Positions 47,001 to 59,628 of a DNA stretch of 64,000 nucleotides are shown one piece after another (positions within the stretch are counted from its first letter, which is position 1; every line of letters begins with the position of its first letter). The position numbers and the translations under genes are program-made. Location of the stretch: positions 5,512,717 through 5,576,716 of the forward strand of contig CM074804.1 in NCBI GenBank assembly GCA_037447605.1, read 5' to 3'. Source of the DNA: Zygnema circumcarinatum. Its lineage: Eukaryota; Streptophyta; Zygnematophyceae; Zygnematales; Zygnemataceae. The notes below the pieces were generated by a model. That model ran no database searches. It was not told the DNA's origin and worked only from the letters and a program-made list of their open reading frames with translations.

Positions 47001-48498
47001 GCTTGACACTTAACTCGGAGTTTTTGCCAGCTTCTGGCTGAATCTGGCGGTTCCTTGTAGTACTTTTGACAAACTAGTTGCGTCCTTTACCTTGTCAACT
47101 CTCTCATTCCTTTGTTTTTTTGCCGAGTTTCTTCATTGCTCGAGTCAGGTTGGGAAACCTCTCGAGCTCGACACGGATGGCATCTGGTGCTGCCTCCCCG
47201 GCTCCTTCCCTGAAAACTTTGTTTTCAAGCCCAAGTGAGCCTTCACCCATCGCCTCACCCATGCTGTCAGCAAGCCTTGTGCATTTTTGTAGCTGCTCCT
47301 TCCCTGTATCGCAACCGACCTCTGCGATAGCTCATTCACAATTGCGAATCATGATGATGCTTGAGTAAGCACCGCTCGCTAGCCTGCTCCTTCATAACGA
47401 GCAGACTTGCAAAGGATATGCTGAACTAAATGGAGAGAGGGAGACAATACTTGGTGGCTCGGAGAGGTTGCAGAGACCCGAGTAAGAAGAAGCTCACCAT
47501 CTCATACCCGTGCGTGATGCTCAATGCCGATGTGAAAAAAAATAACACCAATGATCAGTATCAGGTGCGTCCACGCTCTCTTTGACTCCCAGAGTTTCAG
47601 TTGACTCTACATCTAGCGTTGGCATAAACCAATTGGTCTCCGGATTGTTCAGTGGTCCAACTTGAAGGTGCCCAAAAGGAAAGAGATTCATCAAGTGTGA
47701 CGAATTAGCTACTTCAAAACAGCTTAAAGAGAAAGAAGCCTGCGATTTGAACAGAAGCCAAACTCGGAACTTACGTCTGGTCCATACGTTTGTTATGCAG
47801 ACCTTGAACGATACAAAACTGAGGACATACACCAGCAGCAGCGAATGCTCCATTGCCTTTGAAGTTGATGGCCCGTATAAGGTGCCTGCCCGCTAACTGC
47901 TATATCCCCTTTCCATTACTGCTATTGAAAATAAGCCTTTTGACGTCATTTTTCATGATTTCAGCTCCGTTAGCAATAGCGAGTAGTATAGTACCTGTCT
48001 GTTTCTAAGACACATCCAGCATAGTCTCCTCAGGCGACTATGAGGAATTTCTTCCTATGGCTGGAGGACGACACTTTTTGCTGGCACTTTTCCCGAGTGA
48101 GGAAGTAACTTGCAGAGGAAGGGGCAAGTGCAGGCCATGATCTTGCCAGCTTCCAAGGAGGAGGGAGTGCTCATCAAAAAACGATACGCTGTCTTTAATG
48201 AAGATGGAAGCTTGGCAGAGCTCAAGGGCTTTGAGATCAAACGGCGAGGGGAGCTTAAGCTTATTAAGATCTTCCAGGTAGGAGGGCTGATGGAGGCAAA
48301 GGCAAAATGGAACTATTGAAATATTTGAGATATTGCGGATCTCCAGGGACACTCCCATTTCTTATTTGGCGGGTACGGATTGCATTTGGGTAGCGTAACC
48401 CAGTCTTGTTTTAGATCATAGCAGCTAGGTGCTTGCTTCATTTAGAAGCAAAAAGGGTGTTTTTTTTTTTTTTTTTTTTTTTTTTTTTNNNNNNNNNN

Positions 48499-48531
<33 letters not shown>

Positions 48532-51500
48532 GTTTAGAGGGGAGTGCCTCGAATGAGATGCAAGCCGCTTCAAGTTTAGCTTCCCATGGAGCTCTGTCAC
48601 GCTGCTTGCAGTGAACGCTGGATGATGGGGGGTGAGCGCAGGCCGAAGTGTTCAAGAAGTTCCTTTGCGGGAGCACGCTCGAGGAGTGCTATGCGGCTGT
48701 GGCGGAAGTCGGGAATCGTCTGCTGGACATGCTCGAGGTCAGGAAGCTCCTTCTCCAGCTTCCTTCTTCTCCTCACATCTGTGTGTTCGGTTATATAGCT
48801 ATAGGTCAAAGAGATAAGGGTCCAAACGGATGTGTAGAATTTTTTGGGCCAATTCGTACTGGCAAACGCCTTTGCTTTGGGAAGCAGGTATGCTGGTTAA
48901 ACCTGGATGGAGACAGGTCCTTCCACCTGTCAATTAGTTTTCCAAAGTTTCCTTCCGCATGAAGGTTAGGTTAGGTTAGGTTAGGTTGGCCTGGTTTGAA
49001 GGGGAGCCCTCTGCCCGCAGAGCCGCGGGGCGGGTCTGGAGGGCGGCGAGCTGCTCGAGTACATCTCCGAGTCGAGCACCATGAGCAAGGCGCTCGAGGA
49101 ATACGGGGCCCGCAAATCCTGTGCCGCCACGTGTGCGAGGAGGCTGGCGGACTTTCTGGGCGACGCCATGGTGAAGGACAAGGGCCTCTCCTGCCAGTAC
49201 ATTGTGGCGCGGTACCCGCAGGTAGTGGGAGGAGGGGGGGGGGGTTCTGCACGTGCAGGGTCTGGCAAGAGGAGGCTGTGGCAGGAGTTAGTGGCTGAAT
49301 GGCATCAAATGGGCTGTGCGTCCTTTTGGAAGGAGTTTTGCACACTGTCCTGGCTTGGAGCAGAAGTTGAAGGATCGTGAATTGTCTCGTTGTTACGAGG
49401 CATGTTGAACTAATCATCTAATGCCTGTGCGAAGCCCTTGGATGGGCGGTGCTGCAGAGTGCTCCTGTGAGTGAGCGAGCCATTCCTGTGGCCATATTCA
49501 GCACGGAGGCAGGTTGGCACCCGCAAGAATGCCTCTCTTGTCTCGTAAAAAGCCCTAAGGATTGTTGGGCCTTTCTCAAGGAAAAAAAATGTAGAGCACA
49601 GTTAGAGAGGAGCAAGATTGCGTACACATTTTACGTTGACGCGAGCATCCTCTATTAAATGTAGTATTTTGCATATATGCTTCTTGCTGCAGATATTAAG
49701 TCGTAGGAAACCACACATGTAACGGTTTTCCGGTGCGTGTTTCTACAGAGGTGATGCGCGCTTTCCTTCGGAGGTGGTGCAAGGAGGGCCATGAGGTGGA
49801 CGTGCGCTCCATTCTGGACTGGGACTATTACCGCGGCCGACTCAGCAGCGCAATTCAGAAGATCATTTCCATTCCTGCAGCCATGCAGAAGGTGCTTCTT
49901 CTAGCAGCTGTCTTCAATCGTTTCACCTTTGTTGCGTCGTAGGTTTGGCAAGATGAAACTCTTCAATTGGCCACTCAATCTTTCTATACTATTGGATACC
50001 TCATCTGGACATACATCAATTAATTGGTCATGACGAGTAGGGCTGATTGCGACTGTTCGACTTCTGTTGCAGCTAGTCATTCTTGTCCACACTTTTTCTG
50101 CTCGTTGCAGGTTAAGAATCCTGTGCCACGCGTCATCCACCCTGACTGGCTGGGTAAGGTAGTGAGGGAGCGAGAGGACAAGCATCGGCAGCGGAGCATT
50201 CTCGACTTGATGGGCGCCCACCAACCCCTCCCCCCACTCCCCGATCGACCGCCGGACAGTTTGGACATACAGGTGGATATGGAAGACATGGGCTCCGGAG
50301 GCAGGGGTCAAAAAGGGGAGGGGAAAAGGGGTGTATCTAAGGCTACTGTGAAGAGATATGCTCGTCAGGAGCAGCTGGTAGCCATTGCGGACAGAGAAGG
50401 GAATGTCAATGTAGAGCTGTGTGACAGCATCGAGACGGAGATTGAAGGTTCAGCGTATGATGGTGCGAGGGCTGAGGGGACAAGTGAAGGGGGAGGATTG
50501 GGAACTGATGTAAACGGAGAAGAGCTGCTTAGCCTTCAAGGAGAAGACGGGGGAAGAAGCAAAAGCCCAGATAGGAGAAGCGATTATTCTGCTTGGCTTG
50601 AACACAAAAAAAGGAAATGGAAGGCTGCCAGAGACGCAACAAAGAGGCGAAGGTGGGTGCAAGATGAGAAATGAAGCATCCCTTCACGATATCTCATATC
50701 TCTGGACCTGGAAGAATGTTGAACTGTGCAAAAGAGCGCTCGAGATTACTCCTCGCACTATCACGAGTTTTCGAGATGCCCGTTATTGGGGAGAAATTTG
50801 AAACATCGTCTGCTTCTCTTATGCTGTAACATCCCTGGATTTTTTTTCACCTCTCGATATTGCCATGCCTGTTTATTTCTCATGGAATTCCCTATGTGAA
50901 CACCGCGGCAAGTGGCTTCGTGTTGGTATACAGGCTAGTGTCGGATATGGGAGAGCAGGAGACACCATTAAGGAGAGTCTCGGCGGCAAGAGAGCGGAAT
51001 GTGGGAGTCAGAGGGCAGGCGCGAGTGAGGAGTTTCTTCCAAGAAAAGGAAGCAGCACTGGCTCGGTCTACTTGGCAGGTGAGCCGCAGCCGAATGAAGT
51101 GAGATGCTCTACGTGGTGGGCCGTAGCAGACTTGCTTACTTTCTGGTAACTGTTGGCAAAGAGCGACTTAGAAAAAATAGTATTGGTTTACATGTATTCT
51201 TGATTTGAAATGCAGTATCATGAGGGAGGGAGGAGAGTTGAACAAAGATTGGTAAAGTATGTTCAAATCACAATCGATCTGAGACTTCGACTAGATCCAT
51301 ATCTTTGTTCAAGCTGTGCAAGTGTACTTTAATGGCATACTGCTTTTCGTATGTGTTTTCAGCTCCAAGAAATGAGAATGCAGGTCAGGTTCGTCTTCAC
51401 CTTATCTGGCTTAAAAGTTGTCACCTAAGAAAATATAACATACGTATGAGGTATGTTAATTTAAGCTCAGCGTCTATGTGCGAATCCCGACAGATGAATC

Positions 51501-54500
51501 CCAAGTGTTGCTTGGTGTCTCACCTCGGGCTGCACACAAGAGGGGCCGCAGATTGTGCAGCTCTGCGAGGAGTCCTCTCCGGGCGAGTTCACAGCATGGG
51601 TCATCGCAGGAAAGGAGATGCATAAAGTGCCGCTCCGGGTGGAGAGAAAGTTTTACGTTAACATGAAAGCGGAGGGAGAGGCTGTGGCGGGTGTGCGCGT
51701 GAACCGGACGCTGCCTCGCAGGCATCGGAGCTACTGCCTCTACCAGGTGGGCCCGCCACTCCTGCATTCGGAAATGGGCGAGAGGGGAAGGCTATGCAGG
51801 CATCAGCGGACCACGCTCTGAGCCTCTCCGGAATGGACAGCCCTTTCTTGTCGGGGAAAGCGGTTTGCACCAAAAAATCTCCCGGTACAAATGTGGGCTG
51901 GCGAGTGGCATCGCTCGAAGGAGTGGAGCTGCATGTGCATAAACAGTTTAGCGTTGAAATGTACTGGGCTTACCGCTCATCGGAGAAAGCGATTGAAGAA
52001 TTAGGATTGCGGGTTACTGAAAAACTTCTAAGTAATCACTCGTTACAGCATTCGCAGCTGAGTCTGGCCTTCGACTATAATGCTTTTGTGCTGTGCTGTC
52101 TCCGTCATATTGGAAGTAGTATAGTTGCTTCAAAGCCATGTACGCGATTTAGGGGTCAGGGCAGGAACGATAACCTCGGCTCCTTTTCGTTCCATAGAAC
52201 AGACTACGAGCGTGTCTTGATCTGTTTTAGTTCCATTGACAGTTTCTCATCCCGTCCCTTTACTTTGCCTGTTGCACCCAGCTCCTATGAAGAAAAGAGT
52301 ACATCTGGATGTCAGACGGTTGGATCATATTATAAGGAGCTTAAACAGGCCTTAAGCAGGTCGAGCAGGTTCTGACAATGAAAAGCTGGAGGCCACCGCA
52401 TTGTGCAGGTGACCCTCCCTGAGGCTCATTTCCGGCAAGCAGGTCGGCTAATTGCAGATCATTTGGCGGACCCAAACATTGAGGTGGGTGCTGATTGAGA
52501 CGAGGGTGAACGAAACTCTCAGCGGGAATGCACTTTGTTCTGTCTTTCCTGCGCCTGCGCAAGTTATCAGTGCGGCACTTGACCTCATGGCAGCGCTCTG
52601 GCCATGGCCATGGCAATGGCAATGGCAATGGCAATGACAATGACAATGTCAATGGCAATGGCAGGGCGTGTACGAGGCCAATGTGCCGTTGGCTGCGCGT
52701 GCCGTCCTGGAAGTCGGGTGCGTGTGCACAGTGGACGAGAGGGCGCGGAAGCGGTCGCTGGCGGAGGGGTGGGCGCTGCACGAGCTGCATATGAAAACGA
52801 CGGCAGAGTGCTCGTATCTGGGGGACGACAGCCCTTCCCTGTCATTTTTCTTCCTCTACCATAGGTAGGCCATGCAGATTTTGCAGTGGGCTTGTCAATT
52901 CCCTTAAGGTGAATTTTGTTTATGGATTCTATCGAAATTCTTGTTGTACTTTTCTGGTTGCCGCGCTCCACATCATTTGAAGATTCAAATCTTGCAGTCC
53001 AGTGAAATTAAATGCTCCGTCCGGAAGCAGGCTCCAGTTCACTGTCAATGCTGACTTCCGAAAGTGCAGGTCAATATCTACCCTGCTAAAATGGATTCCT
53101 TTTCTGAGTTTGCTTTTCTTTCCTGCCACCTACCTCCTCAAAGGTTTGTGTAGTAAAGAAAGGTCTTAAAGAAAGTGTGATTATGTAGGTGGAAATGCTA
53201 GAAGAAAACGGAAACAGTGTCATTGAATAATGGCTCTCCACTCTTCTTGCATGCTGTTCTGGCAGTGCCTCGGAACCACGAGGGCTCTACGCTCTCTATA
53301 GTCAGCGCGTTGCCTCTGTTCTTGTCCTAATCGTCAATCCCTTCAGCAATCGCGAAGTGACGGCGGGACAAATGGAACGTCAGCTGCGAGAAGCAGTCCG
53401 TGCAACAGCGGCTCTCACAGGCCTTCAGGACACTCCGGAGAATCTGAATGTCAAGGTGGGTCTGCTGCTGCCTGAGTTAAAGGAAAACATTGCTCTCAAA
53501 CAGGAGACATTATGGTTTTTGCTCAAGTTTTTAGAAACATGGTCACAGCCGAAGAAGTGGTTCAATTGCTACTGTTGCAAAATGTACCAAGAATTAAATT
53601 TTCTAGGTTTTTTTATGATGGGCAGTTGGAGTGGGCGAGCACCAATGTGGAGGCTCTGCGCCGGCTACAAGGAGCTATTGGAGAGTACGGGTAGGGCTCG
53701 CCCCCTTTCTTCGATTCCTGCAATGTTAATTCTTGATGACCGGGTTGCTTCATTCCTGTGTGGTAAGGCGAGGCTTGACTTGGCTTGAGTGAGTGCAGGC
53801 AGCAGCAGAGGGGCCCCACTGTGGCTCTTGTGGAGAGTCCAAACGGAAATGCGCTCAGGGAGGCTCTGCCTGCCCTTACAGGATTTCCATGCGTGACAGT
53901 TCCATGCAATGCACGAGATAGCCAATATCAGGTTTGCAGCTTCTGCCAATCCTTTCGCAAGTGAGGGAAGGAGGGGGGTGGTGGGAATGCCACTATAAAC
54001 GAAGAACCTGCAGATCTAGTGGCAGTAGTGTTAGAAATGCAGAAATAGTCCATGTGAAGAACAGCTCAACATTGACGACGCATGCATATACGAGCCCATC
54101 AGAGCACAGAGCACTACTAGTCGCACTCTCTCCTTCACACCTTCAGCGCTCTTGCTCTAGCTAAAACCAGGAAAACTGAGACGGGAAAGAAGGCCAGTCG
54201 CGAATGTCTGCAGCAATTCCATACAGGCAGCCCTTGCCGGCCCCCCTGCTCCGCAATGCAGGCGGGCCGGCAGGTGAGAGAATGTACCCCTCCCTGCCCC
54301 TCCTCTGACGGCGGCCATTGCCCCCCCCCCCCCGCCCCATGTTGTGGCAGGCCCTCGCGTGGCAGCCCGCGGCCGCCCGCGCGGCCCTTCAGCGCTGCGC
54401 CGCGGCGGGCGCGTGGCTGGCTGAGCGCACCGCCGCCGCGCGGTACGCGCACGTAAGAACAGCTGCATCCACTCCGGAAGGCATGGGACAGAGGGACAGC

Positions 54501-57500
54501 TTTCAACAGAATGGGTCTTGGGAGGGGTCGCGTTTCTTCGCTTGTGCTGCTTTGGGCTGTGCTTCCTTGCATGTCTGTTAGCTAGTTTTCTATCTAGTTG
54601 TAACTCCATGTTGCCACCGTGTGGAGGCTACTCGCACGCTTCACTCGTGAATGACGTCCGCTATCGCGGTGGCAGGTGCCTCTAGGGAATTTCGAGCCAG
54701 ACTGGCTACTGTACACGGCAGACGCATTCTTTGCTCGAGCTCTTCGAGACCGGCAGCAGGCATGCTTTAAGCTTTTCCTCTTATGGCCGGGACAAAGAGT
54801 ATATTCGAAAAGAAGGGATAGATTAAGGAATTACGAAGGTGGACGTGGAGAATTCAGTTGGCAATATGGGCTGTTAATTAGTGTATTTATCCTAGTCTGG
54901 CTCCACGGTTAGCTGGAGTTTGTTTTTCTGCGATGGAAAGCTGGTCTGACGGAGGTGACTTGACCTCAATTGGTGGCATCTGTCATCACTCTGTTCGCGA
55001 ATATTTTTTGTAGGCCTCGTGCTGCCTTGTTGTAAGTTAGAAACCAAGTAATAGGACGCGAGGTACGAGTTGGGTGCAAGGCACAGCTTGGGCTAATACT
55101 TAATCTCCACTTTCTGTCCAGGTGCTATGGATGGCCTCTGATGGCATACCTGATCTTGGAGGCGGCTTACCGGATGAAGACTGCAGTTTTATTGATGAGG
55201 TAGCACCCATTTCTGGACTCCAATTTAAAGAGTTTATTGAACCACTCATCAGACACAAACAAGCAACCCCTACTAAAGATGTCTTGAAAGCTAACCCCTA
55301 AAGGTATCTTGAAAGCTTTTTCTTCTAACGCTGGATATGCTCTCCGTATTGTGCGGCCTTTTCCTCCCTTTGGTCCTTAACTTTGATGGCAAAGGTGACT
55401 CTTATTGGATTGCTGCCATGGCGGGGGCGCTCATTCATTCATTCATCTGATGGAGTTTGTTGATTTTCAGGTGCAACAGCCAGAACTCATCTACGCGGGA
55501 GCATACAACAGCATCGTTGTGGAGTTCAAAGTGAGTCAGATTTAGGCCGCTTTCAGCATCAAGCCTGTCAGTAATTATAAGGGACAAATATTCTCGTGTT
55601 CGAACTTCTTGTAGCTGACATGCGGTTGAAGGCTTTTTAAGATATGCCTGTTGAGACAGTTTAGACACGAGGCCTTTTTTGAAAGTCTGATTATGGTTTG
55701 AGCCTTCCCTCATTCATCAAAAACGAAGTCCATTGCTACTGCCCTGACATTTCATCGAAACGATCCAAAACGTCAGTACCCAAAGTTGGTTCAAGTTATA
55801 CCGTAGTTCACTCTCTATGCCAACTTCAAACCTCTGATTGACAACACCATCACAAACCAATGACAACCATAGTCTGAGATTTACAAAACTGCTGACTTCC
55901 AGCCTCTCCATGTTGTGTGCAGATAAACAACCTCGCAGTGAATGCACTCTTGAAAAGCTCAACCATCAACGAAATGGAAGGCGGTGCTCTCCTGGGCGCT
56001 GACCTTGACTTAGCCGCGGGTAACCCCGACCCGCCCCTCGGCGGCTCTGTCACTATAGACGAGAGCGCGGCGTGCGGCCCCGCCCTCCGCGTCCTCCGCC
56101 AAATGGTGCATGCATGGATGGGGGATGCAGTCGGCTCGTCCAACATGTTTGCAGAGCTGCTACTGCGCCATCTCTACCGCTGGATATGCAGGTATTGGGA
56201 GGAAAGAGGGGACTCTGAGATAGCAGTTGAACCATGGTTGGATTAGCCAAGGGGGGAAGGGGGGGGGCAGGTTGTGTTGCTGACTAGAAGTGAGGGTGGC
56301 AGGCTTGTGGGAGGGGGAGCTTGATTGTGAGATGACAGTTTCTGTGAATTGCGGGGCTGACTGCAGCCCACAATCACGACTTCACGACCCGGCCATTCAC
56401 CGTGTGTTGCACAAGGTGAGTGTAGGGAGTGATGCTATCAGATATGGCATTACATGCTCGTTGCTTACGGCACATACCGGATCATCGTAGATGTTCTCTC
56501 CAATTTGAGATTTTATTGGTATTTGCACTGTAATGTGATGAGTTGTTGACCGTCGAAAAATGTATGTTTTGCCATACACATTCAGGTGATGCGAAAGGTA
56601 TTCGCAATGCTGCTAGCAGAAATGAAAAAGCTCGGGGCCACACTTGTCTATGCGGACTTCTCACGAATAGTTATTGCAACCGGGAAGCGTGACAATGTCG
56701 CAGCGCAGGCTTTTTGCGATTATCTCCTGAAGACAATGAAGGCAAGGTAAGAGGATCGGCTTGCTCTCCCTTCTCAGCCAGAAATAGGTTCGGGTTGACT
56801 TTTGCATGCCCTGCTTGATTTGAAGCTGTACTGCCTTTGCATTCAGTTGAGCGACTATCTTTAGGAAGCAAAAACATTTCCAAAGGGTTATGGGTTTGGG
56901 TGGGCTGTGACTTGTAGGGAGCTATTTGAGTGGCTGCATCTTGAGCCACAGCGAGCATGGCAGTCTTTCCTCTTTATGGACCAGGTAGATACGTGTGAGC
57001 GGATTCTCATGTTGTACTTGCACTCTCATGATTCAGACCTTGGGCACAGTTTAACGAAATTAAGCCATACGTCATGTCTCGTTTAAGGGCCTTTATTAGA
57101 GGCACTCTGGAAGCAATGACAATATGTGCTGCATGACGTGCAGAAAGAGTTGCCAAAAACGTATTGAACCACAGTGCTATTTTCATCTGACTTTGCTGCT
57201 ATACCCGACAGAGGAGACCACCTGCTGTACTTGCTGAAATGGCTGGAGGCCTTTCAGATCTGATCCTCGTGTGGCCACGTACAGGATGGGGGCAAGAATA
57301 CGAAATATAGCAACAATCTAACTTTGAGTCAGGATATTTGCCTTTCGCAGAACAATTACGGAGGGATTGTGGCCACTTTGTATGGAGATCAGAGCTCATC
57401 TGTAGAAGGAAGTGTGCAGGCCGGTCAGCCAGGTCGGGAAGGAGCCACTGAGGATGCTGTGGAAAGCAGGCCGGATGTGATATGCAGCTGGAATATCGCT

Positions 57501-59628
57501 GAATATCTGCCCAGGGCCTGTCAGGTATGCATGTTGAGAAGCTTCTGCTTACACACAATTGCTTCATGGCCTCCATGGCCTCGTGGATCAAAAGTAGAGG
57601 TAGAAAGAAAGCAAGGACAGGGTCTCCTGAATTTCTGGAGTGCTCAGATCTAATGTACAGTGCTTGGAGTTTTTCACGTGGCAGGAATACTTCATCATGC
57701 TTGTATCTGAATACATCTGGATTCCCTGGACACACGCACGTGAAATGACGGAAGCTAGGGCAGGGGACTCCACTTCAAGCACACCATCAATATTACTTGC
57801 AGCGCAGGTGGACATAGAGGCCATGGAAGCTGGTTTTATCCGCGACAAGGTTTGTTCTGCAACGTCTATGTCTTGGACTCCTAGGAAGACGCCTAGGACA
57901 GCAAAGTTCGTTAGGTGCTTCTTGGTGTTTCGTACTCTATTGCGGAAGACAACGTTACGAGTTGGACTCAGTGGTTGGCGTAGGAGCGGAGAAATGTTTA
58001 TGAAGATAACAGGGTATTTTCCTTTTGCTGCATTTGTATCCGCAGGTGGAATCTTATTTCACGGAGAAGTTACTCACCGTCGTGAAAGACATCCAGCAGT
58101 ACATGGCAGTGCAGCCTGACGAGTCGGACGAGTCCGAGGATGCAGCAGAGCGGAGGTTTCCGCAGTTGGCAGGCTCGCACTTGGAGCTTGGAAGCCCTGC
58201 GGTGGAGTTTGTGAAGTCCATATGCGCCGTTTTCGCACTTGATCAGAGAGTGCAGGATGAAGTGCTTGTACGTGATCAGCCCTATCTCTTCTTCCTTATT
58301 CTAGGGACATAAGACTAGCCTTTCAGTCTGCAGAACATGCTTTACCCCATCTAAACAAACTGACTGTTGCTCTTGTGAATATGCCAGACTAATGCTGTCT
58401 TTGCAGCCATAATGATGGAAGAATCGCGGTGAGGGAGAATGTTGAGAGAGGAAACAGCCATAGAAATAAAGTGGTTGACATGGAGCACAGTGGTTGCAGA
58501 TCATGCGCCGGCAGTTGCTTAAGCTCGTGAAAGTGCGGGAATTTTCAATCCAGGCTTCCTTCCGCGACCCCTGCCTGTCCTTCACTCTCCCAAACGTGAT
58601 ATGCAGGTACAGCTTCCCTAATGCTCAACTGGTGCCATTCCTGTTGCAATGAGCTCAACAGCTCTATGGTTTATGAGGTTTGAAAACAACATGCGCTTGC
58701 TTAACGGCGCTGTCATTTGAGCGCAGGCTCTTTGTCCGTGCAGAAAAAACATGCTGAACCTAAGCGCTTTGTTGGTTTTGGACAGTTATTGCAACGACTG
58801 TCGCGACCTCGACCTCTGCAGAGATGTGCAGCTTTTGAGCCATGAGTGGCGTTGTGCAGTCCCCAGCTGTCAGCAACCTTACAACCGCGAATGGATTGAG
58901 AATGCGTTATTGCAGGTTTGTGGCGAGAAGTCAACTCGATTCTTTATTGGTAAAAACGAAGTAAGCAAGAAGGCATTGCAGTGTCTACCTTCTGCTGTTT
59001 TGAGCTGGCCCGTACGGTTTGAAACATTCCTCGCACACTGGCTGTATTTGTGTTTGTTGTTAGCGATATCAAAAGTGTGCAAGGAAGCCATCTTATTTGG
59101 GATCTGCACCTTGATCAGCCTTTGGTGCTTCCTCTCAGCCTGTTTGAATTCTCGGTGGTTCTCTCGTTACAGATTGTAAGGCAGAGGTGCAGAGCGTATC
59201 AACTTCAGGATCTGAAATGCTCGAAATGCCGCCAGGTGGACGGGTCGTCCCTCTCCACTGTCTTGCGTTGCACTTTGTGCTTTCATCACATTCTCTGAGG
59301 AATGCAAGTTTGCACGGCGCCCATTGCCAATTGCTGCCAAGGTTGAGTGGGGAGACTGCGAGAGAGAGCATCGCTTAAAATTGGTTCCAAGCAAATCCCA
59401 CCCCTCAGTAGCAAGCAGACATTGAGACTTGAGTGGGAACTGATGGATTTCGTGTCTGTCCAGGTCAAAGCTGCTCGCTTGGCGGAGCACTGCAGCTGCG
59501 CCGGCTCCTGGCAATGTATGGAAACGCCGAGTGATTTAAGACAGCGACTGCGAGTGTTTCTGAACATTTCAAGATATCACAAGTTTCAACTTTTAGAGGA
59601 ATGTGTCCAATGGTTATTGAAACCTTAA
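38004..59628 (+). CDS. POLE: DNA polymerase epsilon catalytic subunit, 52 exons
   Basis: Leading-strand replicative polymerase. Exons: 38004-38288, 38603-38668, 39157-39216, 39464-39559, 39714-39874, 40473-40573, 40960-41177, 41462-41548, 41942-42076, 42571-42693, 42916-42999, 43242-43406, 43578-43754, 44098-44211, 44442-44546, 44904-45022, 45354-45498, 45882-45976, 46175-46280, 46507-46586, 46712-46802, 47149-47234, 47474-47564, 47801-47881, 48134-48277, 48642-48737, 49021-49221, 49458-49512, 49749-49891, 50111-50652, 50934-51078, 51552-51746, 52409-52483, 52665-52864, 53266-53455, 53607-53690, 53799-53931, 54351-54452, 54676-54759, 55122-55199, 55471-55530, 55923-56191, 56367-56415, 56586-56746, 56918-56984, 57351-57524, 57685-57849, 58046-58267, 58500-58606, 58786-58915, 59173-59235, 59464-59628. 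About 2322 residues, family length. Phases join everywhere except one base at 53607-53614. The N-terminus is Gly/Arg-rich. Exonuclease, polymerase and zinc motifs are all intact (see separate entries). Confidence 0.96.
40960..43406 (+). other. POLE 3'-5' proofreading exonuclease domain
   Basis: The exonuclease motifs are intact. Exo I is [11 protein letters not shown] (exon 40960-41177). Exo II is [10 protein letters not shown] (41942-42076). Exo III is [13 protein letters not shown] (43242-43406). The Asp/Glu residues that bind the metals are all present, so proofreading is expected to work. Confidence 0.95.
41568..41590. repeat. (TTCTC)n in a POLE intron
   Basis: About five tandem CTTCT units just after the donor of exon 41462-41548. 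Confidence 0.9.
44442..47564 (+). other. POLE family-B polymerase active site
   Basis: Motif A is [11 protein letters not shown] (44442-44546). Motif B is [10 protein letters not shown] joined across a splice to GARWYSMEM (46507-46586 and 46712-46802). Motif C is [16 protein letters not shown] (47149-47234). The epsilon-specific cysteine region [14 protein letters not shown] lies between A and B (44904-45022). Confidence 0.95.
46321..46440. repeat. C/T-rich intron tract
   Basis: Almost pure pyrimidine sequence, with many CTCCC and CCTCC words, inside the intron between exons ending 46280 and starting 46507. Confidence 0.8.
48460..48527. other. Poly(T) tract with an assembly gap
   Basis: A run of T on both sides of ten N (48489-48498), inside a POLE intron (48278-48641). 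The true length and content are unknown. The adjoining exons still join in phase. Confidence 0.95.
48964..48987. repeat. (GGTTA)n short tandem repeat near a splice acceptor
   Basis: About five copies of GGTTA/TTAGG, ending some 33 bases before the exon starting at 49021. It resembles arthropod telomere units, not the TTTAGGG of most plants. Confidence 0.9.
52597..52664. repeat. (GGCAAT)n repeat forming a POLE splice acceptor
   Basis: Degenerate CCATGG/GGCAAT/GACAAT hexamer units run to the end of the intron. The final CAATGGCAG supplies the AG acceptor for the exon at 52665. There is no pyrimidine tract in the 60 bases before the splice site. Confidence 0.9.
54760..55121 (+). other. GC-AG intron in POLE
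   Basis: The exon must end at CGGCAGCAG (residues RDRQQ) to join VLWMASDG after CTGTCCAG in the family order. The intron therefore starts GCATGC rather than GT. No GT lies at a usable place nearby. Confidence 0.75.
58786..59628 (+). other. POLE C-terminal zinc/cysteine modules
   Basis: The first module reads [10 protein letters not shown] and later WRCAVPSC. The second reads CSKCRQ, then after a splice [10 protein letters not shown]. These are the CysA and CysB modules that dock the accessory subunits DPB2/POLE2 in the family. The protein ends WLLKP. Confidence 0.93.

Noticed and set aside
48120-48133. Upstream acceptor adding RKGQVQ to POLE
   Set aside because: The acceptor at 48133/48134 gives the family sequence GPYK then AMILPAS without an insertion.
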